Assembly (NCBI RefSeq): GCF_003014655.1
Contig: NZ_PYAT01000002.1
Location: forward strand, 339,496-403,495
From: Planomicrobium soli
GTDB taxonomy: Bacteria; Bacillota; Bacilli; Bacillales_A; Planococcaceae
Direction: 5' to 3'
DNA: 64,000 nucleotides
A model generated the notes under the pieces. The model saw nothing but the letters and a program-made list of their open reading frames with translations. It ran no database searches and was not told the origin of the DNA. Below, one piece after another: positions 48,290 to 58,617 of the stretch. Each line of letters starts with the position of its first letter. Positions within the stretch are counted from its first letter, which is position 1. Made by a program: the position numbers and the translations under genes.

Positions 48290-48464
48290 TCTGTTACACC
48301 TCTATATTTTATTGGTAGGCGGAGGCTAAGCGTCCGTTCAATTATGAGCAAAAGTCGTAATTATCCTAAGTGCCTTATTATAGCACGGGTAGAGGTATAG
48401 TGAGAAATCTAATTTAACTCTATCTTACAAGAGGAATTGAACCCTTCTTTATCTCTTTCTGATT

Positions 48465-48495
48465 ATAAAAGCTGCCGACACCAGTCGACAGCTTC
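48465..48495 (-). terminator. terminator after the phosphatase gene
   Basis: GCTGTCGAC / GTCGGCAGC stem with a TTTTATAATC tail on the minus strand. Confidence 0.7.
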
Positions 48496-48509
48496 CGAAT
48501 TGCCAAATG

Positions 48510-50765
48510 CTATTTTTCCGCTTTAATATGTGCGGCAACACTATCATTTCTATAAGTCACAGTCACTTTGTAACCGTCAGCCGTTACGTTGTTGAACTTG
48601 CCTTTCACTTTGTCGGCAGTCATCAGCGTAATATTGTTGCCCTTTCCGATTTCATAATCTGAGAGGTCCAAGTTCAAGTTTCCACCTTCAAGATATACTA
48701 AACCATCCACATTTACTTGGCTATTGCCGTCACTCATTTTTATGTCTAGGTTTCCGGCTTCCATCGTTAAGTTGCCGTTCAACTGTAACGGTCCATCCGC
48801 ATCCACTAGAACTGTACCATTTTCTACATACAGATCGCCTTTTCCGAAAGCGGTCGCAGAAGCAGCTTCGAGCGTTCCGCCCTGGAGCAAGGTTCCGCCT
48901 GAATAGCTGTTGTCTCCTGTCAACGTAAGGGTTCCTGTCCCTTTCTTTGTAAGCATACCGCTGCCAGTAATATCGTTTCTCCACCAGTCATGGGCATTGA
49001 ATCTTCCTTTTGAAGCATCCATATCCACTGTTACATTGCTTAGGAACGCACCATAGCCATCAGCCGCTGTGACCAGATCCAGTCTTCCCCAACCGTTCGA
49101 CTCGTCGATTACCGGATAGCCCGATTCGATTTCTGTCGTGTACAATACCTCTCGACGCTGCTCATCCGTCAAATACGGCTGGCGCGTTTCCAGTAAAACT
49201 TCCGCGCCTTTAGGAACAACAGGTGCCAACCCTTTTGCACCGGTTTGCGGCAATCCATAAGTCAGTTTTTCACGATAGAACGCTTTGTTCGCTTCGTGGT
49301 CTTCCCATTTTTCTTCATCGTATGCACTTTCAAAGGTATATTCCTCTGTTACCGTATGCGCATATTCGTACAAGTCCATTCCTTTTGATTTGGCCAATTC
49401 GCCGAATACTTCTCCAGCGTTTTCATAAGCTTTATCCAATACCTCTTGGTTTTCTGCAAGGTTGTATGCATAGGCAGTCATGGCAGTGGACTGGATTCTT
49501 GCGCCGATCACATCAAGCGGCGAGTGCATACCGGCCACGATTCGGTTTTCCCCCATTTGAGCGGCTCTTGTTAAAAATTCTGCATACCGCTCCGGTGTCG
49601 CATAAGCAAATCCGAATGTCGACAAGTAGGATGCACTTGTATGGCCGCTTGGGAATGCACCATCCTTTCCTCTGCCGTCTTCCGCTTTTCTTTTCACATA
49701 TTCCAAAGCTGGAATGACTTCCACAGCTGTTTCATATTGTTGGAAATGTTTTTCCCCTGTTTCTTTTTTACCGCCTGATGGCAATGCTTCTGATTTGTTT
49801 GTGCCGCTGCCAAGGATTTCCCAAACAGGCAGTCCGTTCGCATCAACAATTTCTTTTACTTCGCCATTTGAATTCATCCGGTAGGGTCTTGGAGAAGAAT
49901 AGAAATACTTCGAAGGGTTTGACGAAGCTGGGCTCCGGAACCGGATCAAATGCACCAAATCCATTGCATCTGATAGTCTAGTTCCCTTCCATTGCCCCAT
50001 CCCTTGGCTCTGGTCTTCAGCCGTCTCTTCTTCCAATACTTTATTCATATCCTCTGAAGATCTTACGATGCTCGTTGTCGGGTTAACGATGTCTGCGTAT
50101 GTATTTGCGAGTGGCCCGTAAGCTTCCATCATGCTGTAGATCTTGTCTCTTTGGTCATCGTAATAAGCCGCTAGCGCCTCTTCATCTGTTCTGTTTTGCG
50201 TCACGTCTTCCACGTATTTTATGTTGGCTTTCCATGTCGCTTTGTCTCTGATTTCTTCGTTTGCATAGGTTTTCTTTTCCGCCACAACTTTGGTCTTGTC
50301 GTTTTTATAGCCGTCAAAATAAACGGTAGGGCCGTCATCGTAGTTTGCACCCTTACCGTTTGCCCCTGGTTTCGTTAACGCTGTTCCGTCTCTCCAATCC
50401 TTTTGGTTCAGCGACCAGATGGAATCAAAACCATCCAAAATATGAATGAAAGGATTCGTCGCAGCGATATTCTTTAAAATAGGATCATTGGCATTTCCGC
50501 CATAATCTATTGCTGATAACTCTACTTCAGGAGCATCCACGTTTACTTCTTCAGAAGTCCCTTGCGGCTTTGAAGGTTTTGAACCCCCTTCTTTTTTCGA
50601 AGCTTTACTGGACTTGCTTGGGGATTCAACATGAGAGCCTTTGCCATGGCTTTGGATTGAAACAGCCTCATTTGCTACGGGCGTAGCAGCTTGAACAGGA
50701 AGTACAGAAGAACCAACGGATAGCGCTAGAAGTACTGCTACTGATTTCTTTTGAAAGTATTTCAT
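48510..50765 (-). CDS. secreted PAP2-type acid phosphatase with autotransporter-like beta-strand repeats
   Basis: A 751-residue exported protein. The signal peptide MKYFQKKSVAVLLALSVG...VQA is followed by a Ser/Lys-rich linker. The phosphatase domain (about 90-480) has the PAP2 motifs PSGHTSASYLS and ENRIVAGMHSPLDVIG; it resembles class A non-specific acid phosphatases. The C-terminal region (about 590-751) contains GTGTLTLTGDNSYSGGTLLQ, the signature of the autotransporter-associated beta-strand repeat, and further beta-helix-like repeats; no membrane barrel follows. The start is ATG 50765 (AGGAG 13 nt upstream). A four-repeat Pho box in front implies induction by phosphate starvation. Confidence 0.88.
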   Translation of the reverse strand: MKYFQKKSVAVLLALSVGSSVLPVQAATPVANEAVSIQSHGKGSHVESPSKSSKASKKEGGSKPSKPQGTSEEVNVDAPEVELSAIDYGGNANDPILKNIAATNPFIHILDGFDSIWSLNQKDWRDGTALTKPGANGKGANYDDGPTVYFDGYKNDKTKVVAEKKTYANEEIRDKATWKANIKYVEDVTQNRTDEEALAAYYDDQRDKIYSMMEAYGPLANTYADIVNPTTSIVRSSEDMNKVLEEETAEDQSQGMGQWKGTRLSDAMDLVHLIRFRSPASSNPSKYFYSSPRPYRMNSNGEVKEIVDANGLPVWEILGSGTNKSEALPSGGKKETGEKHFQQYETAVEVIPALEYVKRKAEDGRGKDGAFPSGHTSASYLSTFGFAYATPERYAEFLTRAAQMGENRIVAGMHSPLDVIGARIQSTAMTAYAYNLAENQEVLDKAYENAGEVFGELAKSKGMDLYEYAHTVTEEYTFESAYDEEKWEDHEANKAFYREKLTYGLPQTGAKGLAPVVPKGAEVLLETRQPYLTDEQRREVLYTTEIESGYPVIDESNGWGRLDLVTAADGYGAFLSNVTVDMDASKGRFNAHDWWRNDITGSGMLTKKGTGTLTLTGDNSYSGGTLLQGGTLEAASATAFGKGDLYVENGTVLVDADGPLQLNGNLTMEAGNLDIKMSDGNSQVNVDGLVYLEGGNLNLDLSDYEIGKGNNITLMTADKVKGKFNNVTADGYKVTVTYRNDSVAAHIKAEK

Positions 50766-50886
50766 ACTTTTTATATTTCTCCTTTTCTGCTGCAAATTTT
50801 TAAATGCTTTATCTTCTCGTTAATCCACTATTCAAACCCTTAGGTACAATCTAAGAGATTGGATAATTATTAACCGCACAAATTTT

Positions 50887-50892
50887 AGTATA
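50887..50892 (-). promoter_or_regulatory. -10 box of the phosphatase promoter
   Basis: TATACT on the minus strand, 9 nt after the last Pho-box core, in the spacing used by PhoP-activated promoters. Confidence 0.55.
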
Positions 50893-50896
50893 GAAA

Positions 50897-50940
50897 GTAT
50901 ATGTTAGTAGAATGTAGGAAGACTGTTAAAACTAAGTAAA
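50897..50940 (-). promoter_or_regulatory. Pho box (four 11-bp repeats)
   Basis: Minus strand TTTACT-TAGTT, TTAACA-GTCTT, CCTACA-TTCTA, CTAACA-TATAC: four hexamers like TTAACA, each followed by 5 nt, as in PhoP binding sites of B. subtilis. The rest of the 460-nt gap to glpQ holds the glpQ terminator and AT-rich sequence without other clear features. Confidence 0.7.
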
Positions 50941-51102
50941 TTTATGGATTACGGTTAAAACTTTCTACCACAGTTTTTATAAGTATATCTACTGATTTTT
51001 TCAATTTCGGATAACACAATAAGCCCGCTACTAAATGTAACAGGTTCTCTTAAGAGGAAGGAAAGAAAGATTAACATTAATAATGACAATTAATTTGCTA
51101 AA

Positions 51103-51138
51103 TAAAAAAGCATCGGTTTTTAGCACCGATGCTTTTTT
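51103..51138 (-). terminator. terminator after glpQ
   Basis: AAAAAAGCATCGGT / ACCGATGCTTTTTT perfect stem, 87 nt past the stop. Confidence 0.85.
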
Positions 51139-51225
51139 CAAATATGTTTCATCGTAAAAAATCATGTATCCTGCTTCACAAAAATCAGAATCAAAAATGT
51201 TTTGCTTAGTTTTCCTAGCATTATA

Positions 51226-52086
51226 TTATTGATTTTTTACAGGATGGTAATAGACATGCTCCGTATAATCTGTAATGATTCCATCTACACCTAAATCGAA
51301 TAGACGAAAAGCTTGTTCTTGTGATCTTGAAGTGTAGGGATAAATTTCCATCCCAGCTTCATGAACATCACTAACTAATTCCTCTGTCACAATGTTCATA
51401 GTTGGATTGAAATAATCAGCATAAGCAGCGAATTGAGCTAATTGCTCTTCCGTTACATTTGCCCAACCTGCTCCAGCTAGAACGCCATGAGGGAGATTCG
51501 GCAAAAGTTCTTTGGATTTTTTCATGGATTCATGGTTAAAGGACTGCATGATAACTTTCCCGTTATTAGATTTATTCATATTTCTTTCAATCAAAGCATC
51601 CGCAATTTTCTCTTCTATTCCAGGATAAAGCTCTGGCGCCTTCAGCTCTATCAAAATACCGACCTTTCCACGAAACGCATCTAATACTTCCTCAAAGGTA
51701 GGAACCTGTTCACCAGCATAGGCTTCACTAAACCAGCTGCCCGCATCCAACTGCCTAATTTCCTCAAATGTTAAATTGCCCACTTTGCCAGTTCCATCTG
51801 TCGTACGATCTACAGTGGTGTCATGAATAACGACAAGTTCCCCATCTTTTGTCATTTGAACATCAATTTCAATATAGTCTGCTTTCATTTCAAACCCTTT
51901 TTGAAAAGCGCCCATCGTATTCTCAGGTGCATGTCCAGAAGCTCCACGATGCGCTACATTTATCATCTTTTGCTGTTCCTGTTTCGAAATGACCTTGCTT
52001 ACTTCTCCGTGTTCAGCAGCAAGTGCAGGTCCAGTAAAGGTAGTCATCGCGATACTTACTGCTAAAATAGTACTCATTCGTTTCAT
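51226..52086 (-). CDS. glpQ: secreted glycerophosphodiester phosphodiesterase
   Basis: Releases glycerol-3-phosphate from glycerophosphodiesters or teichoic acid. The 286 residues start with a signal peptide (MKRMSTILAVSIAMTTFTG, cleavage probably after PALA). The mature enzyme shows VAHRGASGHAPENTMGAF (catalytic His, metal ligands), YIEIDVQMTKDGELVVIHD and DGIITDYTEH. GGAGTGG precedes ATG 52086. In B. subtilis glpQ is in the Pho regulon; a weaker Pho-box-like region lies upstream here, and the neighbouring gene is another phosphatase. Confidence 0.93.
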   Translation of the reverse strand: MKRMSTILAVSIAMTTFTGPALAAEHGEVSKVISKQEQQKMINVAHRGASGHAPENTMGAFQKGFEMKADYIEIDVQMTKDGELVVIHDTTVDRTTDGTGKVGNLTFEEIRQLDAGSWFSEAYAGEQVPTFEEVLDAFRGKVGILIELKAPELYPGIEEKIADALIERNMNKSNNGKVIMQSFNHESMKKSKELLPNLPHGVLAGAGWANVTEEQLAQFAAYADYFNPTMNIVTEELVSDVHEAGMEIYPYTSRSQEQAFRLFDLGVDGIITDYTEHVYYHPVKNQ

Positions 52087-52123
52087 TTAACCACTCCTTA
52101 GTTAGTCTCGACTTTATTATAAG

Positions 52124-52170
52124 TATAGAATATGTAGTGGTTATTAATTAATCATAAATAATTGTAAATA
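52124..52170 (-). promoter_or_regulatory. possible Pho box and -10 of glpQ
   Basis: Minus strand TTTACA, TTATGA, TTAATA-like hexamers at 10-11-nt steps, then TATACT (52129-52124). The repeats are looser than in front of the phosphatase and the region is very AT-rich. Confidence 0.35.
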
Positions 52171-52208
52171 ATTAGTATATTAACTTATTATTCCATTTGA
52201 AAAATATA

Positions 52209-52249
52209 AAAATAACCACCTCTCTAATTTACTGAGAAGTGGTTATTCC
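52209..52249 (-). terminator. terminator downstream of dus
   Basis: AATAACCAC-TCTC / GAGA-GGTGGTTATTTTT arms on the minus strand, about 100 nt past the stop. Confidence 0.65.
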
Positions 52250-52346
52250 TATAGGAGCAACTTATAAATAAGACAACTTCACAAAATAGCCTGTGAAGAA
52301 AATTACAATACGCCGCCCATAGGGTTTACATTATGCAGGCCTGATT

Positions 52347-53321
52347 TCACCCAACCGCAATTCTCTGCTCAAAATCCTGCAGCAAAGCCCGCACTTCAGC
52401 CGTCGACTCCGTCTTCAGCAATTGGTTTCTGAGTTCATCGGCGTCCGGAATTTCACTGACATAAATCTTGAAAAAGCGGCGCAGCGGCCTGAATGGCAGC
52501 GGCTCTGATTCTGTTGAGTATTTATCATGCAAATCCAGTTGCAGCTTTAAGAGGTCGAGATATTCCTCGGCGCTGTGCTCTCGCGGCTCTTTTTCAAAGG
52601 CGAACGGATTCTGGAAAATCCCGCGTCCGATCATGACGCCGTCGATGCCATATTTCTCCGCAAGTTCCATGCCTGTTTGGTAATCGGGAATATCACCGTT
52701 GATGGTCAGAAGCGTATCCGGTGCCAGCTCATCTCTTAGGGCTTTGATTTCCGGAATCAGTTCCCAATGGGCAGGCACAGCGCTCAATTCTTTTTTGGTG
52801 CGCAGATGAATCGAAAGGTTGGCAATGTCCTGCTTCAAGACATGTGACAGCCACCCTCTCCACTCATCGACATAGCTATAGCCAAGCCGGGTCTTTACAC
52901 TGACCGGCAATCCGCCCGCTTTTGCCGCTTGGATGACTTCCGCCGCGTTATCTGGAAAGCGGATCATGCCGCTGCCTTTACCTTTCGTTGCCACGTTCGG
53001 CACTGGGCAGCCCATGTTGATATCGATTCCTTTAAAGCCTTGCTTCGCCAGTCCGATGCTCATTTCCCGGAACTGCTCGGGTTTATTTCCCCATATATGC
53101 GCCACAATCGGCTGTTCATCTTCTTCATACGTCAGGCGTCCATCCACTTCGAAGATCCCTTCCGGATTGCAATAACTTTCCGTATTCGTAAATTCCGTAA
53201 AAAACACATCTGGCCGTGCCGCTTTCGCCACCACTTTCCGGAAAACCACATTCGTGACCTCTTCCATCGGCGCCAGTATAAAAAACGGCCGCGGCAAATC
53301 GCGCCAAAAATTCTCTTTCAT
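52347..53321 (-). CDS. dus: tRNA-dihydrouridine synthase
   Basis: FMN enzyme that reduces specific uridines of tRNA. The 324 residues include the N-terminal [29 protein letters not shown] (catalytic Cys), [10 protein letters not shown] and the C-terminal TIM-barrel phosphate site [16 protein letters not shown]. The start is ATG 53321 ([10 protein letters not shown]); TTG 53327 in frame is possible. It is a single gene with its own terminator. The specific U position is not predictable from sequence alone. Confidence 0.9.
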   Translation of the reverse strand: MKENFWRDLPRPFFILAPMEEVTNVVFRKVVAKAARPDVFFTEFTNTESYCNPEGIFEVDGRLTYEEDEQPIVAHIWGNKPEQFREMSIGLAKQGFKGIDINMGCPVPNVATKGKGSGMIRFPDNAAEVIQAAKAGGLPVSVKTRLGYSYVDEWRGWLSHVLKQDIANLSIHLRTKKELSAVPAHWELIPEIKALRDELAPDTLLTINGDIPDYQTGMELAEKYGIDGVMIGRGIFQNPFAFEKEPREHSAEEYLDLLKLQLDLHDKYSTESEPLPFRPLRRFFKIYVSEIPDADELRNQLLKTESTAEVRALLQDFEQRIAVG

Positions 53322-53510
53322 GTTCAACTTTCAACCCTTTCATTGCAAGATGAAGGTCAGCCCTTCATACAAAAACTTTTACTGTATCTATATTGAAAAT
53401 AAAAAATAGTTGAGTCATCTTATTTTTTCTTAACCTTATCCAGTTTACATGAATTTTGCCTTTGTAGAAAGTGTTGGGCTTTAGACAGCCCTTTCCCAAT
53501 TTTCTTCAAA

Positions 53511-53553
53511 ACAACAAGCGCCAACCTCTTATTAGAGATTGGCGCTTGTTGCA
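53511..53553. terminator. terminator between dus and the YdjM-family gene
   Basis: CAACAAGCGCCAA-CTCT / AGAG-TTGGCGCTTGTTG stem, another copy of the GCGCCAA-type stem. Confidence 0.75.
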
Positions 53554-53594
53554 TTGAATGATCTGAGAAGCAACACCATCATTAAGTGATCATA

Positions 53595-54458
53595 CTACCT
53601 CTCAATATACTCATATAAAAACGACTGTCCATCACGGTAAAAACGTGGATCGTATAACCCTAACCGTTTCCCATCATCCACTACGACAACAAAAGGCGAC
53701 CATTGGTAAAGTGTTTTTGCTTCAGGACGTTGCGAGAATAAATAATCAAGATCCGCATCTTCCTTAGAAACTAAAACATATTGTTCTTTTTCTTTTTGGA
53801 ACAGATTGTCCTGAAAAATAGTCACGGTATCGTCCTGTTTCGCAATGACTGAATAAGTCCAAGGGACAAAATTAGCAGAAAGAGCAACCTCATCATATTT
53901 TTCATCATACTGGTTATAGAGGAGGAACCCTTGAGTCGTTTGAATAATAAGGTGAAGGGTCATGAATACCCACGCCATTCTAAAGTAGTAAGGCGACTTT
54001 TGCTTGTTTTTTCTCGATAAAATAAAGGCAGTCCCCATAATGGCCCAGAATACCAGATCAACAATAGGAATGGTTCCGAAGGTAATTCGAGTGTTTAGAA
54101 AAGGCTCTAGATAACCCGTCCCCCAAGCATTGAACAGATCACTTGTATTATGAATAACCACAGCCAGCCATCCGAGAAAGAATAACCTTTTATCCTTTGT
54201 TTTGAAAATGGCCATACAAATCAAGAAGAGTACGGCTGCCCATAAGGGTGTCAGGAAAATAGAATGCGTAATGCCTCTATGCCACATCTGATATTGCCCT
54301 GTAGTATCCCATAAACGAGAAATAACATCTATATCAGGAATCAAGCTTGCCCCTACCGCTGTCACCAAAAAAGCGCGCTTTTCCTTTTTCTCCATATTTT
54401 TTTTATCCACTGTTCCGTACAATGTTAATCCGAATAAGGTATGCGTAATTGTATCCAA
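53595..54458 (-). CDS. membrane-bound metal-dependent hydrolase, YdjM/YfhP-like
   Basis: A 287-residue membrane protein. The N-terminal MDTITHTLFGLTLYG holds the first metal His; ASLIPDIDVI the Asp pair; WHRGITHSIF the HRG-THS motif; and VIHNTSDLFNAWGT the last His/Asp. Four or five hydrophobic segments span residues 60-200, then about 80 soluble residues follow. Members are widespread in bacilli; the natural substrate is not known. It is a single gene upstream of the groEL terminator. Confidence 0.85.
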   Translation of the reverse strand: MDTITHTLFGLTLYGTVDKKNMEKKEKRAFLVTAVGASLIPDIDVISRLWDTTGQYQMWHRGITHSIFLTPLWAAVLFLICMAIFKTKDKRLFFLGWLAVVIHNTSDLFNAWGTGYLEPFLNTRITFGTIPIVDLVFWAIMGTAFILSRKNKQKSPYYFRMAWVFMTLHLIIQTTQGFLLYNQYDEKYDEVALSANFVPWTYSVIAKQDDTVTIFQDNLFQKEKEQYVLVSKEDADLDYLFSQRPEAKTLYQWSPFVVVVDDGKRLGLYDPRFYRDGQSFLYEYIER

Positions 54459-54691
54459 AATGCTGCCTCCAATATTTTCTTATCCTTGTATTAATGATTG
54501 TACTATAAACAGCAAAATAGGAGATTAAAATAGCCTTCATCTTTAAGGCGTATTTTAGAATGTTCAGGTATGAATAGAAAAACATCTCAAATCGATATGC
54601 GGCAACCAAGAAACAATGGCAAACTCAAATTCCGAGCTTCCGTTATTCATTACAGCCTAAAGCCGATTTCTTCTACTCATTCTCCTATAAA

Positions 54692-54731
54692 CAAAAAGCG
54701 CCAACTCCTTATAGGAAGTTGGCGCTTTTAA
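54692..54731 (-). terminator. terminator after groEL
   Basis: AAAAGCGCCAACTTCC / GGAGTTGGCGCTTTTT stem with T-run, 15 nt past the stop. Confidence 0.85.
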
Positions 54732-54746
54732 TTTATTGTAACGAGA

Positions 54747-56552
<1,806 letters not shown>

Positions 56553-56589
56553 GAATATCACCAGATGTTAATCTAAGAAAGAATCAGTA

Positions 56590-56874
56590 TTAGCCTAAAA
56601 CAGCCAAGATATCGTTTTCACGTAGGATTAAATATTCTTTGCCATCGTATTTCAATTCAGTACCTGCATATTTCGAGAAGATGATGCGATCGCCCTCTTG
56701 GACGTCCAATTCAGTACGCTGGCCGTTTTCACGGATAAGGCCATTACCAACAGCGATTACAGTGCCTTCTTGTGGTTTTTCCTGAGCCGAACCTGGCAGC
56801 ACGATACCGCTTGAAGTTTTTTCTTCCGCTTCGATCAGTTCAATAATTACGCGATCTCCTAAAGGTCTCAACAA
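56590..56874 (-). CDS. groES: co-chaperonin GroES (Hsp10)
   Basis: Lid of the GroEL chamber. The start is taken as TTG 56874, giving [18 protein letters not shown] and a 94-residue protein, exactly the bacillary length, with GAGGAGG 9 nt upstream. The frame to 56892 adds residues that are the Shine-Dalgarno itself. The mobile loop [17 protein letters not shown] and [13 protein letters not shown] are visible. First gene of the HrcA/CIRCE operon. Confidence 0.96.
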   Translation of the reverse strand: MLRPLGDRVIIELIEAEEKTSSGIVLPGSAQEKPQEGTVIAVGNGLIRENGQRTELDVQEGDRIIFSKYAGTELKYDGKEYLILRENDILAVLG

Positions 56875-56911
56875 TTGAAACACCCTCCTCAAATAATTTA
56901 AATATTCTACA

Positions 56912-56938
56912 TTAGCACTCTCATGTCTTGAGTGCTAA
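56912..56938. promoter_or_regulatory. CIRCE element
   Basis: TTAGCACTC-N9-GAGTGCTAA, a perfect match to the HrcA operator, between the promoter and groES. Confidence 0.97.
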
Positions 56939-56948
56939 CCCAATACTC

Positions 56949-56977
56949 AGTTTAATAAAATCCACCCTCTTTTGCAA
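56949..56977 (-). promoter_or_regulatory. groESL promoter
   Basis: TTGCAA (56977-56972), 17-bp spacer, TAAACT (56954-56949), 10 nt before CIRCE. Confidence 0.65.
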
Positions 56978-57066
56978 GCAAGAACATTTAATATTTACAT
57001 ATCTTTGCGCTCTCGTTTTTAAAGTTCTACAATAGAAACAGAGATGAAAGACGAAAGGATACGGAT

Positions 57067-57822
57067 ATGACAACAAACAGCACCCCTACAAAAACAAAAC
57101 GATCCGCCAAACGGACCCCGCTTTATGTGCTGCTTATTTTTATTGCAGTGCAGTTATCACCTATTTTAGTGGTCGTTCCTACATTTAATTATTTTAGAAA
57201 CCAAGGGCTTGATGAAAATACAGCACAAATCTCCACTTCCGGCTGGCTATTGGTCATTACCATGGCTATCGGGTTTCTCATCACATTGTTCGTCATCGCC
57301 CGCGACCGAAAGTTTTTTGATATTTGGAAAGGTAAGAAAACGAGCTACCCTATCGCCATCGGTTGGGGCTTGCTCGGGTTTTTAATGCTGTTGGTCGGCC
57401 AGACACTTGCCGCTTATATTGAAATGGCTATGGGCATCGACCCTGGCTCCGCAAATACACAGACCATTGTCACGATTGCCGAAGTGGTTCCGTTAGCCAT
57501 TCTTGCAGTGGTGTTATTCGGACCGGTGCTTGAGGAATTGGTCTTCCGCCGCGTTGTCTTCGGCTCGCTCAATCAGACAACCAATTTCTTTTTCGCCACC
57601 GCTATCAGCGCCCTGATGTTTGCCTTGGTCCACATGGAATTTAGGCACTTGCTCTTGTACTTCACAACCGGCTTGGTACTCGCATTCTTATACCAAAAAA
57701 CAAAGCGCATCATCACACCGATCATTGCCCATATCATGTTGAACGGCTATGTGATGCTCATTCAATTGAATATGGACAAAATCGAAGATTTCATCAGACA
57801 GATGGAAAACATCCAGCCATAA
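57067..57822 (+). CDS. CPBP-family intramembrane metalloprotease (YdiL-like)
   Basis: A 251-residue membrane protein with about seven hydrophobic segments. The CPBP (Abi/CAAX) motifs are present: GPVLEELVFRRVVFGSL (Glu-Glu and Arg), ALMFALVHMEF (His) and HIMLNGYVM (His/Asn). The family includes prenyl-protein proteases and bacteriocin-immunity proteins; its place divergent from groES matches ydiL of B. subtilis. GAAAGGA precedes ATG 57067. The substrate is unknown. Confidence 0.88.
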   Translation: MTTNSTPTKTKRSAKRTPLYVLLIFIAVQLSPILVVVPTFNYFRNQGLDENTAQISTSGWLLVITMAIGFLITLFVIARDRKFFDIWKGKKTSYPIAIGWGLLGFLMLLVGQTLAAYIEMAMGIDPGSANTQTIVTIAEVVPLAILAVVLFGPVLEELVFRRVVFGSLNQTTNFFFATAISALMFALVHMEFRHLLLYFTTGLVLAFLYQKTKRIITPIIAHIMLNGYVMLIQLNMDKIEDFIRQMENIQP

Positions 57823-57823
57823 T

Positions 57824-57857
57824 AAAAACCTTTCCCAAAGCGGGAAAGGTTTTTATT
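57824..57857. terminator. bidirectional terminator between CPBP and rex genes
   Basis: AAAAACCTTTCCC / GGGAAAGGTTTTT stem between convergent genes; it reaches into the rex stop codon. Confidence 0.85.
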
Positions 57858-58485
57858 GTTGCTTGATTTGATAAATCAGGGTTTGCAGTTCCACCGATAG
57901 GTCGATGGTCTGGACCCGTATATGGTCCGGCACGGAAATACGCACAGGAGTGAAGTTTAAAATGCCTTTAATATTTGTTTTTGCCAAACGGTCGGTCACT
58001 TCCTGCGCCGAGCGCGAAGGAACCGTCAAGATGACCAGCTCTACGCCATATTCCTTAATCTTTTCTTCGATTTCATCCGGATGGAATGTATCGATTTCGC
58101 TGATTTTTTCCCCTTCATGAGGACTGTTCGAATCAAACGCCACAATGATTTTCGTGTTGTGGTTTCGATGGAAGTTGTACTTCAAAAATGCGCTGCCAAG
58201 TCCCCCTACCCCAATCAACGCCACATTCGTTTCTTCATCCTGATCCAGCGTTTTCCGGAAGAAAATTAGAAGCTCCTGCACATCGTATCCATATCCTTTT
58301 TTCCCTAAAGCACCTAAATAAGAGAAGTCCCGCCGGATCGTTGCAGAATCAATTTTCATAGCGTCGCTCAACTCTTGCGAAGAAATTCGTTTTTGTCCGG
58401 CGTTCGCGAAATTTTGAAGGAAACGGTAATATAGCGGTAGTCTTTTAGTAGTGGCCAGAGGAATTTTTGCTGCTTCTTGTAACAT
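57853..58485 (-). CDS. rex: redox-sensing transcriptional repressor Rex
   Basis: Senses the NADH/NAD+ ratio and represses fermentative and respiratory genes. The 210 residues comprise a winged HTH (about 1-80: [40 protein letters not shown]) and a Rossmann domain with [14 protein letters not shown] and a C-terminal swapped helix. The start is ATG 58485 with GGAGG 12 nt upstream; an in-frame TTG at 58497 has no spacing to it. It is divergent from the ABC-F gene, as in B. subtilis ydiH/ydiF. Confidence 0.95.
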   Translation of the reverse strand: MLQEAAKIPLATTKRLPLYYRFLQNFANAGQKRISSQELSDAMKIDSATIRRDFSYLGALGKKGYGYDVQELLIFFRKTLDQDEETNVALIGVGGLGSAFLKYNFHRNHNTKIIVAFDSNSPHEGEKISEIDTFHPDEIEEKIKEYGVELVILTVPSRSAQEVTDRLAKTNIKGILNFTPVRISVPDHIRVQTIDLSVELQTLIYQIKQQ

Positions 58486-58532
58486 ACGCTTTTGCAACCT
58501 CCTGAGCTCGTCTTAAATCGCTTTCATCTTAC

Positions 58533-58566
58533 ATTAGCCAGGCCAATATGTAAAGGCTTGGCTAAT
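58533..58566. promoter_or_regulatory. inverted repeat between rex and the ABC-F gene
   Basis: ATTAGCCAGGCC and GGCTTGGCTAAT arms around 10 nt. It overlaps a possible rex promoter (TTTACA, 17 bp, TAAGAT on the minus strand). It is not a Rex site (TTGTGA-type). It may be an operator or a transcript hairpin. Confidence 0.45.
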
Positions 58567-58617
58567 TGCGTACACGCAGCGCATGGGCTACACTGATATA
58601 GAATAGAGGTGACCTAT

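Noticed and set aside
58533..58566. Rex binding site
   Set aside because: The inverted repeat is built on TTAGCC, not on the TTGTGA...TCACAA pattern of Rex operators.
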